The notes under the pieces were generated by a model, which had not been told where the DNA came from, made no database searches, and saw only the letters and a program-made list of their open reading frames with translations. A program made the translations under genes and the position numbers. 64,000 nucleotides of DNA. Origin: Paenibacillus mangrovi (GTDB lineage Bacteria > Bacillota > Bacilli > Paenibacillales > Paenibacillaceae). Within the stretch, counting starts at the first letter, position 1; every line of letters begins with the position of its first letter. Positions 24,706 to 32,957 of the stretch are shown piece by piece. The stretch is from contig NZ_JALIRP010000003.1 in assembly GCF_022898935.1 (NCBI RefSeq), positions 496,001-560,000 of the forward strand, given 5' to 3'.

Positions 24706-25659
24706 TTATGATTCAAATCTCGCAAAAGGATCGAGTATAGTGAGGCGCTGCGCTTCCGCATCGCTTATTCCCGCATAAAGAACAGCTGTACCGCCCGCCT
24801 GACGTACAAGCCCGCCGCTGAACACGACGTCCTGAAGGTCGTCACGCTTCGCCGGCCCCGGCTGGAAGTCGTCGCGGATGGCAATCAGCTCCATATCGGA
24901 AATATTGCCCGTGCTTGGGTCGAGTACAAAAATCATCGGATAATAATGCCGGTCGCCGGCCTCATCGAAACATGCCGTATGCCCGAGCACCCCGATCAGG
25001 CCGTTCTTCAGCACATGGGCTTCATTGGCTCCTCCCCATTCTTCAGGGATGAATTGGCCCTTAAACAGCGGTGCTTCCTCAATATGCTGAACGGAAAGCT
25101 CATCGAGGGATGCAGCGCGATAATATCCAATTTGGCCGCGTCCTCCCTTTTCACCCTGTGGACGTGTAAACACGCCGATACCGCCATCAGGCAGCTCAAC
25201 CAGCCGCAGATCCTTCATGCCGTCCGGGCCCGTGAAGAAAAGCTTCAGATCGGCAATCTTTTCGCCCCGGTAAAAGGCGGTACGCCACATCAGGGCGCCT
25301 TCCTGCTCCGGATGAGGGAAAATCTGTACGCCTCCCACAATCAGCTCGCCGCCGATACGGGTATGGAACGGATCCTGAAGCACCAGAACCGGCGCTCCTT
25401 CCCGCGGAATCCACTTTCCGTCTCTTTCCACGAAGAAAACGACTTCCGAGTGTTCGCTGTCGCGGGACTCCACTCTGCCGGCAATCACGGCTTCACCTTC
25501 ATCCTCAAACGGAGCGGTGATGTTGTATACATCCTTTTGGCCAACGCCATCAAAGATCAGCTTCTCCGCTGCAACGGGAGATTTGCCGGCACGGCTGACT
25601 AAATACTGTTCCAGAAGCACATTACAAGTTTTTACGTCGGTTTTTTTCAGGTTCAACAC
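24706..25659 (-). CDS. DUF1861 protein, propeller glycosidase-like
   Basis: 317 residues, GTG start at 25659 with GGGGG 6 bases upstream. It matches the DUF1861 family (VGQKDVYNITAPF, DPFHTRIGGELIVGGVQIF, LIAIRDDFQPGPAKRDDLQDVVFSGGL). Repeated Asp-Asp/Gly-Gly strand patterns suggest a five-bladed propeller distantly related to GH130. Genes of this family are often found beside GH130 in mannoside clusters, as here with a 30-base gap. An activity on mannosides is inferred from context, not proven by motif. Confidence 0.8.
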   Translation of the reverse strand: MLNLKKTDVKTCNVLLEQYLVSRAGKSPVAAEKLIFDGVGQKDVYNITAPFEDEGEAVIAGRVESRDSEHSEVVFFVERDGKWIPREGAPVLVLQDPFHTRIGGELIVGGVQIFPHPEQEGALMWRTAFYRGEKIADLKLFFTGPDGMKDLRLVELPDGGIGVFTRPQGEKGGRGQIGYYRAASLDELSVQHIEEAPLFKGQFIPEEWGGANEAHVLKNGLIGVLGHTACFDEAGDRHYYPMIFVLDPSTGNISDMELIAIRDDFQPGPAKRDDLQDVVFSGGLVRQAGGTAVLYAGISDAEAQRLTILDPFARFES

Positions 25660-25707
25660 GTTTATCCCCCTAAAAAAGCAATGATTTGCTCTTAATAAAA
25701 TCTTCCG

Positions 25708-27366
25708 TTATTCGCATACCCAGATTGCGGCCTCTAAAGGATAAACAACCGATGGATTTCGGTCATTCTCCCTGGCTTCTTCCGCACTTGTCAGCAACAA
25801 CCGGTACTTCCCGGATTCGGTTTCCGGCAGGATCGGGGAAGCAGGATTGCTTCCGAAATTGATAGATACAAATACTTTTTCCGTTTCCGACTGAAGCGTA
25901 TAGCCAATCCATTCGCCATCCTGCCGCATCATGGTGTAATCCCCTGCATGCAGTGCAGAATGATCCCGACGGAGCTTAATGAGGGACCGGTAAAATTCGA
26001 ATAACGATCCGTTTTGCCCCCGCTGGTTCTCTACATGCACGTTCCGGAAGGAGGCGCTGAGTGGAATCCAAGACTCCCGTTCCGAAAATCCGGCATAAGT
26101 CGAAGCGTCCCACTGCATAGGCGTTCGGGAATGATCGCGGCTTTTTAATATCGCCGCCTCAAAGGCTTCGGTATCGGATAACCCTGATTCTTTGGCTATC
26201 TGGTAAGCCGTCAGCCCCTGAATATCCCTCATCTCGCGGATATCCTCCGGAATGAAATCCCGGATTCCGATCTCATCACCGTAATAAATGAAAGGAACTC
26301 CCTTGACCGTCAGCATGAAAGTGGCGATCAGCTTGGCACGGCGTACATCGGCCTCTTCTTCCCCTGTGGAAAATCTTGAAATATGGCGCGGCATATCATG
26401 ACTGCCGAAGAACAACGTCGGCAGTTGGTCATTTCCGTGCAGTTTCTCCATGTTTTCTATTTCCTGAAACAAAATCTCAGCATCTATCTTCTTGCGGCTG
26501 CCCAGATTGAAATTAAAGACAACGTCGAGCAGGCCGCCTCCGCTGAATTTTCGGAGAATCTCCATATCCTCGGACCCTACTTCACCGACCATAAATGCAT
26601 CCTTGTTTTGAGACCGGACAAAATCGCACAGTTCTCGGATCGTCTCCAGAATTCCCTCCTGATTTTGATCATAGAGGTGCTCCTGCTCGCCGGAGTCGCT
26701 GGACGGATTATCTGGAAAAGTTCCGGATACCTTCAAGAAATTGATCACATCAAGCCGGAAGCCGTCGATGCCGCGGTTCAGCCAGAACGCCATGACATCC
26801 TTCATCGCCTGCCGAACTTCAGGATGAGCCCAATTCAAATCGACCTGTTCCTTGGCAAAAGCGTGGTAATAATACTGCCCTGTCTTCTCATCCCATTCCC
26901 ATGCTGTTCCACCGAAGAACGATTCCCAATTGTTCGGCTTATTTCCGCTTACGGCATCTTTCCAAATGTACCAATCCCGCTTCGGACTAGTCCGGGATGA
27001 ACGGGATTCGATAAACCATGGATGCTCAGAGGACGTGTGATTCAGCACCAGATCGGCAATAATTTTAATTCCGCGCTGATGCGCTTCACGGACAAATTGG
27101 TCAAAATCATCAAGTGTTCCGTAATCCGGATCCACCCCGTAATAATCGGAAATATCATAACCGTTATCTACCCGGGGGGAAGGGTAAAACGGCGTAAGCC
27201 ATATCCCCCCGATTCCGAGTTCCTGCAAATAATCAAGCTTCGAGGTGAGTCCCCGGAAATCCCCGGTTCCATCCCCGTTCCCGTCACAGAAGCTCGGCAT
27301 ATAAATCTCATAAAATACGGTGTTTCTCCATAAGCGTAGTCCGTCCTGCATTTCCCGCTCTTCCAT
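25708..27366 (-). CDS. GH13 alpha-glucosidase (oligo-1,6-glucosidase type)
   Basis: 552 residues from ATG 27366; TTG 27375 is an in-frame alternative and neither has a strong ribosome site. All GH13 regions are visible: ADLVLNHTS, GFRLDVINF (nucleophile Asp), MVGEVGS (acid/base Glu) and FFGSHDM. The early IYMPSFCDGNGDGTGDFRGL is typical of the oligo-1,6-glucosidase/alpha-glucosidase subgroup. No signal peptide. In the last motif SHDMPR replaces the more usual NHDxPR, a variation that may affect the substrate. It is odd in an otherwise beta-mannoside operon and implies that the imported glycan also has alpha-glucosyl units, or that the operon serves a mixed oligosaccharide. Confidence 0.88.
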   Translation of the reverse strand: MEEREMQDGLRLWRNTVFYEIYMPSFCDGNGDGTGDFRGLTSKLDYLQELGIGGIWLTPFYPSPRVDNGYDISDYYGVDPDYGTLDDFDQFVREAHQRGIKIIADLVLNHTSSEHPWFIESRSSRTSPKRDWYIWKDAVSGNKPNNWESFFGGTAWEWDEKTGQYYYHAFAKEQVDLNWAHPEVRQAMKDVMAFWLNRGIDGFRLDVINFLKVSGTFPDNPSSDSGEQEHLYDQNQEGILETIRELCDFVRSQNKDAFMVGEVGSEDMEILRKFSGGGLLDVVFNFNLGSRKKIDAEILFQEIENMEKLHGNDQLPTLFFGSHDMPRHISRFSTGEEEADVRRAKLIATFMLTVKGVPFIYYGDEIGIRDFIPEDIREMRDIQGLTAYQIAKESGLSDTEAFEAAILKSRDHSRTPMQWDASTYAGFSERESWIPLSASFRNVHVENQRGQNGSLFEFYRSLIKLRRDHSALHAGDYTMMRQDGEWIGYTLQSETEKVFVSINFGSNPASPILPETESGKYRLLLTSAEEARENDRNPSVVYPLEAAIWVCE

Positions 27367-27388
27367 GTCATTCAACTCGCTTTCTTAG

Positions 27389-27433
27389 GCATAAATAGCT
27401 ACTTCTTCGAGCTATTTCCAGCGCTATTTATGC
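27389..27433 (-). repeat. Inverted repeat between permease and GH13 genes
   Basis: 11-bp perfect arms GCATAAATAGC/GCTATTTATGC around a 23-base loop with an inner AGCT-type pairing. It sits in the 80-base gap after the second permease. No T-tract, so an mRNA-processing or stability element that separates transporter from enzyme expression is likelier than a terminator. Confidence 0.5.
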
Positions 27434-27446
27434 ATAGCAAAACCGC

Positions 27447-28283
27447 TTATTTCAAGCTGACCTGCATGCCCTTCTGGAAGTTCTTGCCGAAAATGATAAA
27501 TATGATGATGATCGGCACCGTCAGCAGCACCGAGCCTGCATACAGCGGACCTGGGTACGTTCCGTAAGGACCAAACATTTGCGAGAGCAGGACATTGAGC
27601 GTCAGCATATTATCGCTGCTGACCATGATCATATCCCATAGCAGCTCCGTCCACCGTTCCATCAGCAGGAACAGGAACACGACAGTTGTGATGGACTTGG
27701 ACATTGGCAACATGATTTTGTACAGGATTTTAAAATCACTGGCCCCGTCCAGCCTAGCCGCTTCGATAAATACCGTAGGAACCGCCTTGAAGAAGTTGGT
27801 ATACATGAAAATCGCCCACAGACTGACGCCTTTTGGAATAATCAGCGCCCAGTATGAGTCATACCAGCCCAGCTTTTGAACGATCAGAAAGCTTGGGATC
27901 AGCAAAATAATCGATGGAAAGAACATATGAAACATGATAAAGTTGTTGACCGTGTCTCTCCCGCGCCATTTCAACTTAGAGAGGGCATAAGCGACCATGA
28001 CCCCGAAGGCCATCATCAGGAAGGTCGAAAGAAGCGACACGATGACGCTGTTCAGAAAAGCGTTAATCCACGGACGGGTGATCCCCGAATCTCCTCCTGT
28101 AAACAGCCAGGTATACGATTTAAGCGAATAATCCGTTGGTATCAATTTCTTGTCCACCTGGGACCAATCCGCAAATGAATTCAGCACCATGTATAAATAC
28201 GGGTACACCATAACCAGCAGAAGAATGCCGGCGATTACGTATCGGATTATCAGCTTGTTGTTGCTGCGTTTAGTTCCAACCAT
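27447..28283 (-). CDS. Sugar ABC transporter permease, MalG family
   Basis: 278 residues from ATG 28283 (GGGG 8 bases upstream; GTG 28292 is possible). Six membrane segments and the EAA loop FIEAARLDGASDFKILYKIMLPMSK, which docks the ATPase. It overlaps the upstream permease gene by 14 bases, so they are translationally coupled. There is no ATPase gene in the operon. In Firmicutes such importers commonly share an MsmX-type ATPase encoded elsewhere. It pairs with the MalF-type permease and the binding protein to import oligosaccharides. Confidence 0.92.
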   Translation of the reverse strand: MVGTKRSNNKLIIRYVIAGILLLVMVYPYLYMVLNSFADWSQVDKKLIPTDYSLKSYTWLFTGGDSGITRPWINAFLNSVIVSLLSTFLMMAFGVMVAYALSKLKWRGRDTVNNFIMFHMFFPSIILLIPSFLIVQKLGWYDSYWALIIPKGVSLWAIFMYTNFFKAVPTVFIEAARLDGASDFKILYKIMLPMSKSITTVVFLFLLMERWTELLWDMIMVSSDNMLTLNVLLSQMFGPYGTYPGPLYAGSVLLTVPIIIIFIIFGKNFQKGMQVSLK

Positions 28284-29145
28284 TTCGCGCACCCCACTTT
28301 TCTAGCAGTTTCCGGATAATGAAGATCGATACAAAGGTAGCGAACGCTGCGAGCAGTGCAACTGCCGACGCGTAACCAGCCTGCAGATTTTTAAATGCCT
28401 GGGTGTAGATTTCCATTTGCCATGTGTTTGTTGCATAATTCGGTCCGCCGCCAGTCAGCTGGTATACCTCGGTGAAAATACCGAAGGTTACACCGAAGGC
28501 CAAGATCAGCGTTGTATATATCGAAGGATACAGGAGCGGAAGCGTAATTTTCCAAAAGCGCTGGCGACCGGTTACACCATCGATGGCCGCAGCTTCGTAA
28601 ACTTCATGATCTATACTTTCCAATCCGGACGTTAGAATCAACGCATAGTATCCGGTAAATTTCCAAGCCATAATTAATCCGACAATCAGAAGTGCCGACC
28701 AAGCTGTTCCAAGCCAGTCGATATTAATTCCAATACTACGCAGCGCTGTGTTTACAGGGCTGTTATAGGATAATAAACCTTTTACAATCAGCGACGAAAC
28801 GACGCCAGAAGATAAATATGGTAGAAAAAAGCCAATCAAAAATACACTTTTAAACCGTGGCAGGCTGTGCACTAGAAGCGCAACCACCAGCGACATCACA
28901 ATCACGAGCGGAATGAATACCACCATGAATTTGTAAGTTACCCAGAAGGCCGCATGAACCCCGGGCGATTTTAGCGCTTTTGCAAAATTGTCAAAGCCAA
29001 CATAGTCATACGTAGGGGCGATAAGATCCCAGTTCGTAAAAGCTAAATAAAATGAATAGATTAATGGAAGTAGGAAAAATACGATGGAATAAATAAGGTA
29101 GGGGCTGGCAAAAAGCCAACCCAAGCGGTTATTATTTTCTTTCAT
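28270..29145 (-). CDS. Sugar ABC transporter permease, MalF family
   Basis: 291 residues, six membrane segments (first LIYSIVFFLLPLIYSFYLAF) and the EAA motif YEAAAIDGVTGRQRFWKITLPLL. It starts 17 bases after the binding-protein stop. With the MalG partner it forms the membrane channel for oligosaccharide uptake (CUT1 family). Substrate inferred from the operon's enzymes: short beta-mannosides. Confidence 0.92.
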   Translation of the reverse strand: MKENNNRLGWLFASPYLIYSIVFFLLPLIYSFYLAFTNWDLIAPTYDYVGFDNFAKALKSPGVHAAFWVTYKFMVVFIPLVIVMSLVVALLVHSLPRFKSVFLIGFFLPYLSSGVVSSLIVKGLLSYNSPVNTALRSIGINIDWLGTAWSALLIVGLIMAWKFTGYYALILTSGLESIDHEVYEAAAIDGVTGRQRFWKITLPLLYPSIYTTLILAFGVTFGIFTEVYQLTGGGPNYATNTWQMEIYTQAFKNLQAGYASAVALLAAFATFVSIFIIRKLLEKWGARNGWN

Positions 29146-29162
29146 TTAGAAGACCCCCACTA

Positions 29163-30482
29163 TTATTGAAGTTCCCCTTCAATCGCTTTCTTCATGTTTG
29201 CCCAGCCGGTAACAGGATCAATTTCCCCACGAACGACTTTATTCCATGCTTCTTGTCCAATAATGGTTTGCAGATCGTTATATTTCGGATTATCCATTGG
29301 CGGAATCGCGTTTGGTACATTTTCCGCGTATGGCTTCAATTGCGGGTTTTTGTCCAGGATTTCTTTAAATGCTTCGTTGGTAGTCAAGTCATCACGAGCA
29401 GGTGGCAGCATTGTTTGTTGGAACCACTCAGCATCGTGTTTAGCATCGGAATATACCCACTTGACGAAATCCATTGCAGCTTTCTGTTGTTCTTTTGTAG
29501 CGGACGCGTAAATTACCAGACCTTTTGTATCAGCGAATGTTTTGGAATCTTTAGGGTCAACATCATCTGGTACTGGAGGCATGCTAAGCGTATAGTTTTG
29601 GTTGTATTTCATTTCTGGGTATTTTTCAGCCCAGTTCGTAAATGTCCAAGGTCCCAAATCGATAAACAAGCTTGTTCCTGTTTCGAACGGATCTGTAACG
29701 TTTTGAGCCAGAATACCCTTGTCTTTGCGAAGATCATCGACAAATTTCAGCGTTTCTACACCCGCTTTGTCATCACCCACAAATTTGTCGCCTTCAATGA
29801 ATTTGTTACCGCCAGATGCTGCATCGTACAGCATGAAGAAGTCAAACCATCTTTTCCAAGCGGTTGGGTCTGCCAAATCGGCTTTAGCCCAGGAGTATTT
29901 ATCCGGATACTTCGCTTTCAGCTTTTTATTGACTTCAAGCACTTCGCTGTATGTTTTTGGAGGCTCGGTATAGCCAAGGTCTTTAAGCAGATCAAGGCGC
30001 CAGCCAAACAGCATCGCATTGGAGTAAATCGGCAGCACGTATTGATGGCCGTCAGCAAATTTCCATGGCTCGATCGTATCTTTCATGTTCCGGCTGGTCA
30101 CGATATCGTTAAAGCCGTCCAGCGTATCCAGTGGAACGAGTGCTTTACTGTTAGCCAATTGAGCAGCGAAGCCGCGGTTGATATTTTCTGAAATCGTCGG
30201 AGCGCTTCCCCCCGCAATCGCCGCCTGAATACTAGCTTCGGAGCTTGGGGATTCCTTGATTACACTGACATTGACTTTGACTTTAGGATTTACCTGTTCA
30301 TAGTCCTTAGCCATTTTCTCCCAAAACGCTTGCTGCGTCGGGTTCGAAGCCGCCCAAAACTCAATGGTCGTTACTCCATCTTGTGTTGGTGTTGCGCTTT
30401 CTTTTTTGGAACCACAGCCTGCAAGCACGGTGGAGAACGCTAGCACAAGAGCCATAAGCCCAAGAATTTTTTTTCTCTTCAA
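29163..30482 (-). CDS. Sugar-binding lipoprotein of CUT1 ABC importer
   Basis: 439 residues from TTG 30482, chosen because GAGGAGG lies 9 bases upstream. A frame reaching 30548 lacks a ribosome site and would mask the signal peptide. Lys/Arg-rich start, hydrophobic stretch and lipobox LAGCGSK, so the Cys is lipidated and the protein is held at the outer face of the membrane. The rest is an extracellular solute-binding family 1 fold (VTTIEFWAASNPTQQAFW, GSAPTISENINRGFAAQLA, WGWR-like hinge region, Trp-rich C-lobe). First gene of the mannoside operon, directly downstream of the SigA promoter, cre and LacI operator. Confidence 0.92.
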   Translation of the reverse strand: MKRKKILGLMALVLAFSTVLAGCGSKKESATPTQDGVTTIEFWAASNPTQQAFWEKMAKDYEQVNPKVKVNVSVIKESPSSEASIQAAIAGGSAPTISENINRGFAAQLANSKALVPLDTLDGFNDIVTSRNMKDTIEPWKFADGHQYVLPIYSNAMLFGWRLDLLKDLGYTEPPKTYSEVLEVNKKLKAKYPDKYSWAKADLADPTAWKRWFDFFMLYDAASGGNKFIEGDKFVGDDKAGVETLKFVDDLRKDKGILAQNVTDPFETGTSLFIDLGPWTFTNWAEKYPEMKYNQNYTLSMPPVPDDVDPKDSKTFADTKGLVIYASATKEQQKAAMDFVKWVYSDAKHDAEWFQQTMLPPARDDLTTNEAFKEILDKNPQLKPYAENVPNAIPPMDNPKYNDLQTIIGQEAWNKVVRGEIDPVTGWANMKKAIEGELQ

Positions 30483-30554
30483 AATCGTCGACCTCCTCAA
30501 AATGTTGTCTCGAGTGATTGAAATAAATATTTCTGACCCACAAGTCATCTTTTC

Positions 30555-30566
30555 TGTAACGTTACA
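30555..30566. promoter_or_regulatory. LacI-family operator O1
   Basis: Perfect palindrome TGTAACGTTACA with central CG. It lies downstream of the operon promoter's -10 element, where a bound repressor would block elongation. An identical copy occurs at 30693. Confidence 0.8.
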
Positions 30567-30585
30567 AAATGTAATTATTATAATG

Positions 30586-30599
30586 TTGTAAGCGCTTGT
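30586..30599. promoter_or_regulatory. cre-like CcpA site
   Basis: TTGTAAGCGCTTGT is close to the cre consensus and lies just downstream of the -10 element on the operon side. It suggests glucose repression of the mannoside operon. Confidence 0.6.
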
Positions 30600-30607
30600 G
30601 TAACCTT

Positions 30608-30636
30608 ATTATTTAACATTACAAACATCTTGTCAA
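30608..30636 (-). promoter_or_regulatory. SigA promoter of the mannoside operon
   Basis: Reverse strand TTGACA, 17 bases, AATAAT, followed by the cre-like site and O1. Confidence 0.75.
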
Positions 30637-30692
30637 TACTATTTTGTTCGTGAGATAATGTTTTTATAAAAAGGTACTTTACTTGTGATTCT

Positions 30693-30704
30693 TGTAACGT
30701 TACA
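30693..30704. promoter_or_regulatory. LacI-family operator O2
   Basis: Second perfect copy of TGTAACGTTACA. Centre-to-centre distance to O1 is 138 bp. It lies on the lacI-gene side of the operon promoter, in a position to repress the regulator gene and to form a loop with O1. Confidence 0.8.
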
Positions 30705-30795
30705 ATTTACTGTAATGTAAGTGAGAAGCAAGCTTTCTATATTTTTCTAGAAACGGACCGAATTTATGCAGGCCAATAAAGATAGAGGTGTACAT

Positions 30796-31815
30796 ATGAA
30801 AGACAAAGTAACGATGCAGGATATTGCGGAGCGGCTCAATATATCTAAAAATTCAGTATCCCAAGCCTTGTCGGGGAAAGACGGGGTTAGCGAGGAAACG
30901 CGGAAAATCATTCTCGAGACAGCTCATCAAATGGGATATGTCTATTCGCCAAGCCGGAAGAAGCGGGCTTCCGAAGCTGAGCTAACAGGCACAATCGCCC
31001 TGATCGCTTCGGATTTTGCTTTTTCAATGAAAAGCTTTTTCGGGGAAATTTATTTGAGTATTGAGCGCGAGACCGTGAGAAGAGGGGGCAACCTGATCAT
31101 CCAGTCGATCAGCAAACAGGCGGCCGAAAAACGGAGCCTCCCTACTTTTTTGCAAAATCAAACCGTGGACGGCGTTTTGGTCCTGTCTCACATCACTACT
31201 GACTATATCAACACCATTACAGGAACCGGCGTGCCAACCGTCCTGATCGACCATCACCATCCTTCTATCCATGCGGATTGTATTCTGACGAATAACCGCT
31301 TTAGCGCTTATGAAGTCATTCGCCACTTGGCAGAACTCGGCCACCGGAAAATCGGTATTTTTTCCAATACGTCATTTTCACCGAGTTATTATGAACGCTG
31401 GGAAGGCTTTGTGCTTGCGATGAATGATTTCGGACTGGAGATTAACGACTCCTGGGTCATCAAGGATGCCAAAGAAGAAGCGACGTATATGCTCGAGAAA
31501 ATAAAATCGATCGAGGAGCTGCCAACGGCGTGGTTTTGCGTCAATGACGGGCTTGGCTTTATACTGAATTCGGTTTTGCAGCAGTTGGGATACCGCGTGC
31601 CGGAAGATGTATCCGTTGTTAGCTTCGATAACGGGTACTTATCCCAAGTGTCCACGCCGCAGATTACAACGATGGATGTGGATTTGAAGCTGTATGGACG
31701 AAAAGCGGTTGAGCAGCTGTTCTGGCGGATCAATCATCCCGACGAGCCGTTAACAGAGATGCTTCTTCCTACCAAACTGGTGAAGAGAGAATCCAGTGGT
31801 CCTGCTCCACAATAA
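30796..31815 (+). CDS. LacI-family repressor of the mannoside operon
   Basis: 339 residues from ATG 30796 (AGAGGTG 5 bases upstream; an earlier ATG at 30766 lacks a site). N-terminal LacI helix-turn-helix TMQDIAERLNISKNSVSQAL and hinge helix (KIILETAHQMGYVYSP), then a periplasmic-binding-like effector domain ending with EQLFWRINHPDEP. It is divergent from the binding-protein gene. Two identical TGTAACGTTACA operators lie between them, so autorepression plus repression of the operon is the likely circuit. The inducer is presumably a mannoside or a breakdown product. Confidence 0.92.
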   Translation: MKDKVTMQDIAERLNISKNSVSQALSGKDGVSEETRKIILETAHQMGYVYSPSRKKRASEAELTGTIALIASDFAFSMKSFFGEIYLSIERETVRRGGNLIIQSISKQAAEKRSLPTFLQNQTVDGVLVLSHITTDYINTITGTGVPTVLIDHHHPSIHADCILTNNRFSAYEVIRHLAELGHRKIGIFSNTSFSPSYYERWEGFVLAMNDFGLEINDSWVIKDAKEEATYMLEKIKSIEELPTAWFCVNDGLGFILNSVLQQLGYRVPEDVSVVSFDNGYLSQVSTPQITTMDVDLKLYGRKAVEQLFWRINHPDEPLTEMLLPTKLVKRESSGPAPQ

Positions 31816-31882
31816 CGAAAAATACCTTATCATACTTGGCAGTGAATGAAATCGAGTAGGTAGGACTATGAGATGACATAGA

Positions 31883-31918
31883 AAAACCAGTCCTTCAGTT
31901 GATAGGACTGGTTTGGTT
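31883..31918. terminator. bidirectional terminator after the lacI gene
   Basis: AACCAGTCCT/AGGACTGGTT hairpin, with A-rich and T-rich flanks. It separates the lacI gene from the convergent ydjI-like gene. Confidence 0.85.
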
Positions 31919-31946
31919 TAACCAATACGATTGAGACCGCATTCGA

Positions 31947-32936
31947 TCAGCTTAACTTCTGACCGCAATTTGGACAGAAATTCGCCCCTTCGTTCTTTGC
32001 ACCGCAGTTCGGGCAAAAGTTAAGCTTTTTCCCGCCCCCAGAACCGGCAGAACCCGCAGATTCTGCCTCATTCTGAGCTGCAGGCTTTTGATTCTGGTTC
32101 ATATTTTTCATCATTTCGCTTGCCATGTTCATGCCCATCATCATGCCCGCCATATCCGAGGCTGCGCCGCCGCCCTGCAATTTGCCGGAAGCCATCGCAT
32201 CGGTGATGCTTACCTGCTGATATTTCTGCAAGTTGCCGATCATTTCATGGGAAGCCGTCTTCGTGATCATATCCTGAATTTCCTTAGGATAATTGAAGCT
32301 CATCACCTGGAAGCCTGTAATCGTCATGCCGTGGCCCATGACTTCCATATCGAGATCCTCACGAATGCCTTTGGCAATTTCAAAAGCATTCGCCTGCAGA
32401 TTGAACATATCTTTCCCTTCTCTGCTAATCCACTTCATGAGCAGCTGATCGAGCACCGAAGTAATGCGGAGTTTGACATCATCCACGAGATAACTGTCTT
32501 TCATTCCAGCAATTTTATCGATGAGCGTAACGTAATCATTCACTTTAAAATTGAACGTACCATTGGCGCGGATCGGCATGCCGCCCGGCAGCTGCGGCGT
32601 TGGAATCAGCACGGGATTCTGCGTTCCCCATCTAACCGTAAACTCTTTCGTGTTCACGAATAGAACTTCCACCCTCATACCGCTGTTGAAGCCGAATTTA
32701 AATCCTTTGAGCGTGGAGAGGAACGGAATAATATCCGAGTCGATGCTGTACTCCCCTTCTTCCTCAAAAATCCCTTCAATTTTTCCGTTATTCACGAAAA
32801 TCGCATCTTGTCCGGAACGAATGATTAATTTACTTCCTTTTTTGATCTCCCGGTTGCTCCACTTCCAAAAGATCATATCGTCTCTGAATTCTTCCCATTC
32901 CACGACATTCGAAAATTGGTTTTTGAAAAATCCCAT
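31947..32936 (-). CDS. ydjI: SPFH-domain protein, YdjI-like
   Basis: 329 residues. N-terminal SPFH/virion-core-like domain (FSNVVEWEEFRDDMIFWKW through FNYPKEIQDMITKTASHEMI), a Met/Gly-rich linker and a C-terminal double zinc ribbon (CPNCGAKNEGANFCPNCG). Length, order and neighbours match Bacillus subtilis YdjI, the last gene of pspA-ydjGHI. In that system YdjI associates with the membrane and is needed to localise PspA. Gene order here is pspA, ydjG, ydjH, ydjI, the same as in B. subtilis. A role in membrane repair under antimicrobial or envelope stress is inferred. Confidence 0.88.
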   Translation of the reverse strand: MGFFKNQFSNVVEWEEFRDDMIFWKWSNREIKKGSKLIIRSGQDAIFVNNGKIEGIFEEEGEYSIDSDIIPFLSTLKGFKFGFNSGMRVEVLFVNTKEFTVRWGTQNPVLIPTPQLPGGMPIRANGTFNFKVNDYVTLIDKIAGMKDSYLVDDVKLRITSVLDQLLMKWISREGKDMFNLQANAFEIAKGIREDLDMEVMGHGMTITGFQVMSFNYPKEIQDMITKTASHEMIGNLQKYQQVSITDAMASGKLQGGGAASDMAGMMMGMNMASEMMKNMNQNQKPAAQNEAESAGSAGSGGGKKLNFCPNCGAKNEGANFCPNCGQKLS

Positions 32937-32957
32937 ATTGATATCCCTTCCCTTCCG

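Noticed and set aside
29166..30191. 341-codon forward frame
   Set aside because: Antisense to the sugar-binding lipoprotein, which has clear motifs and start signals.
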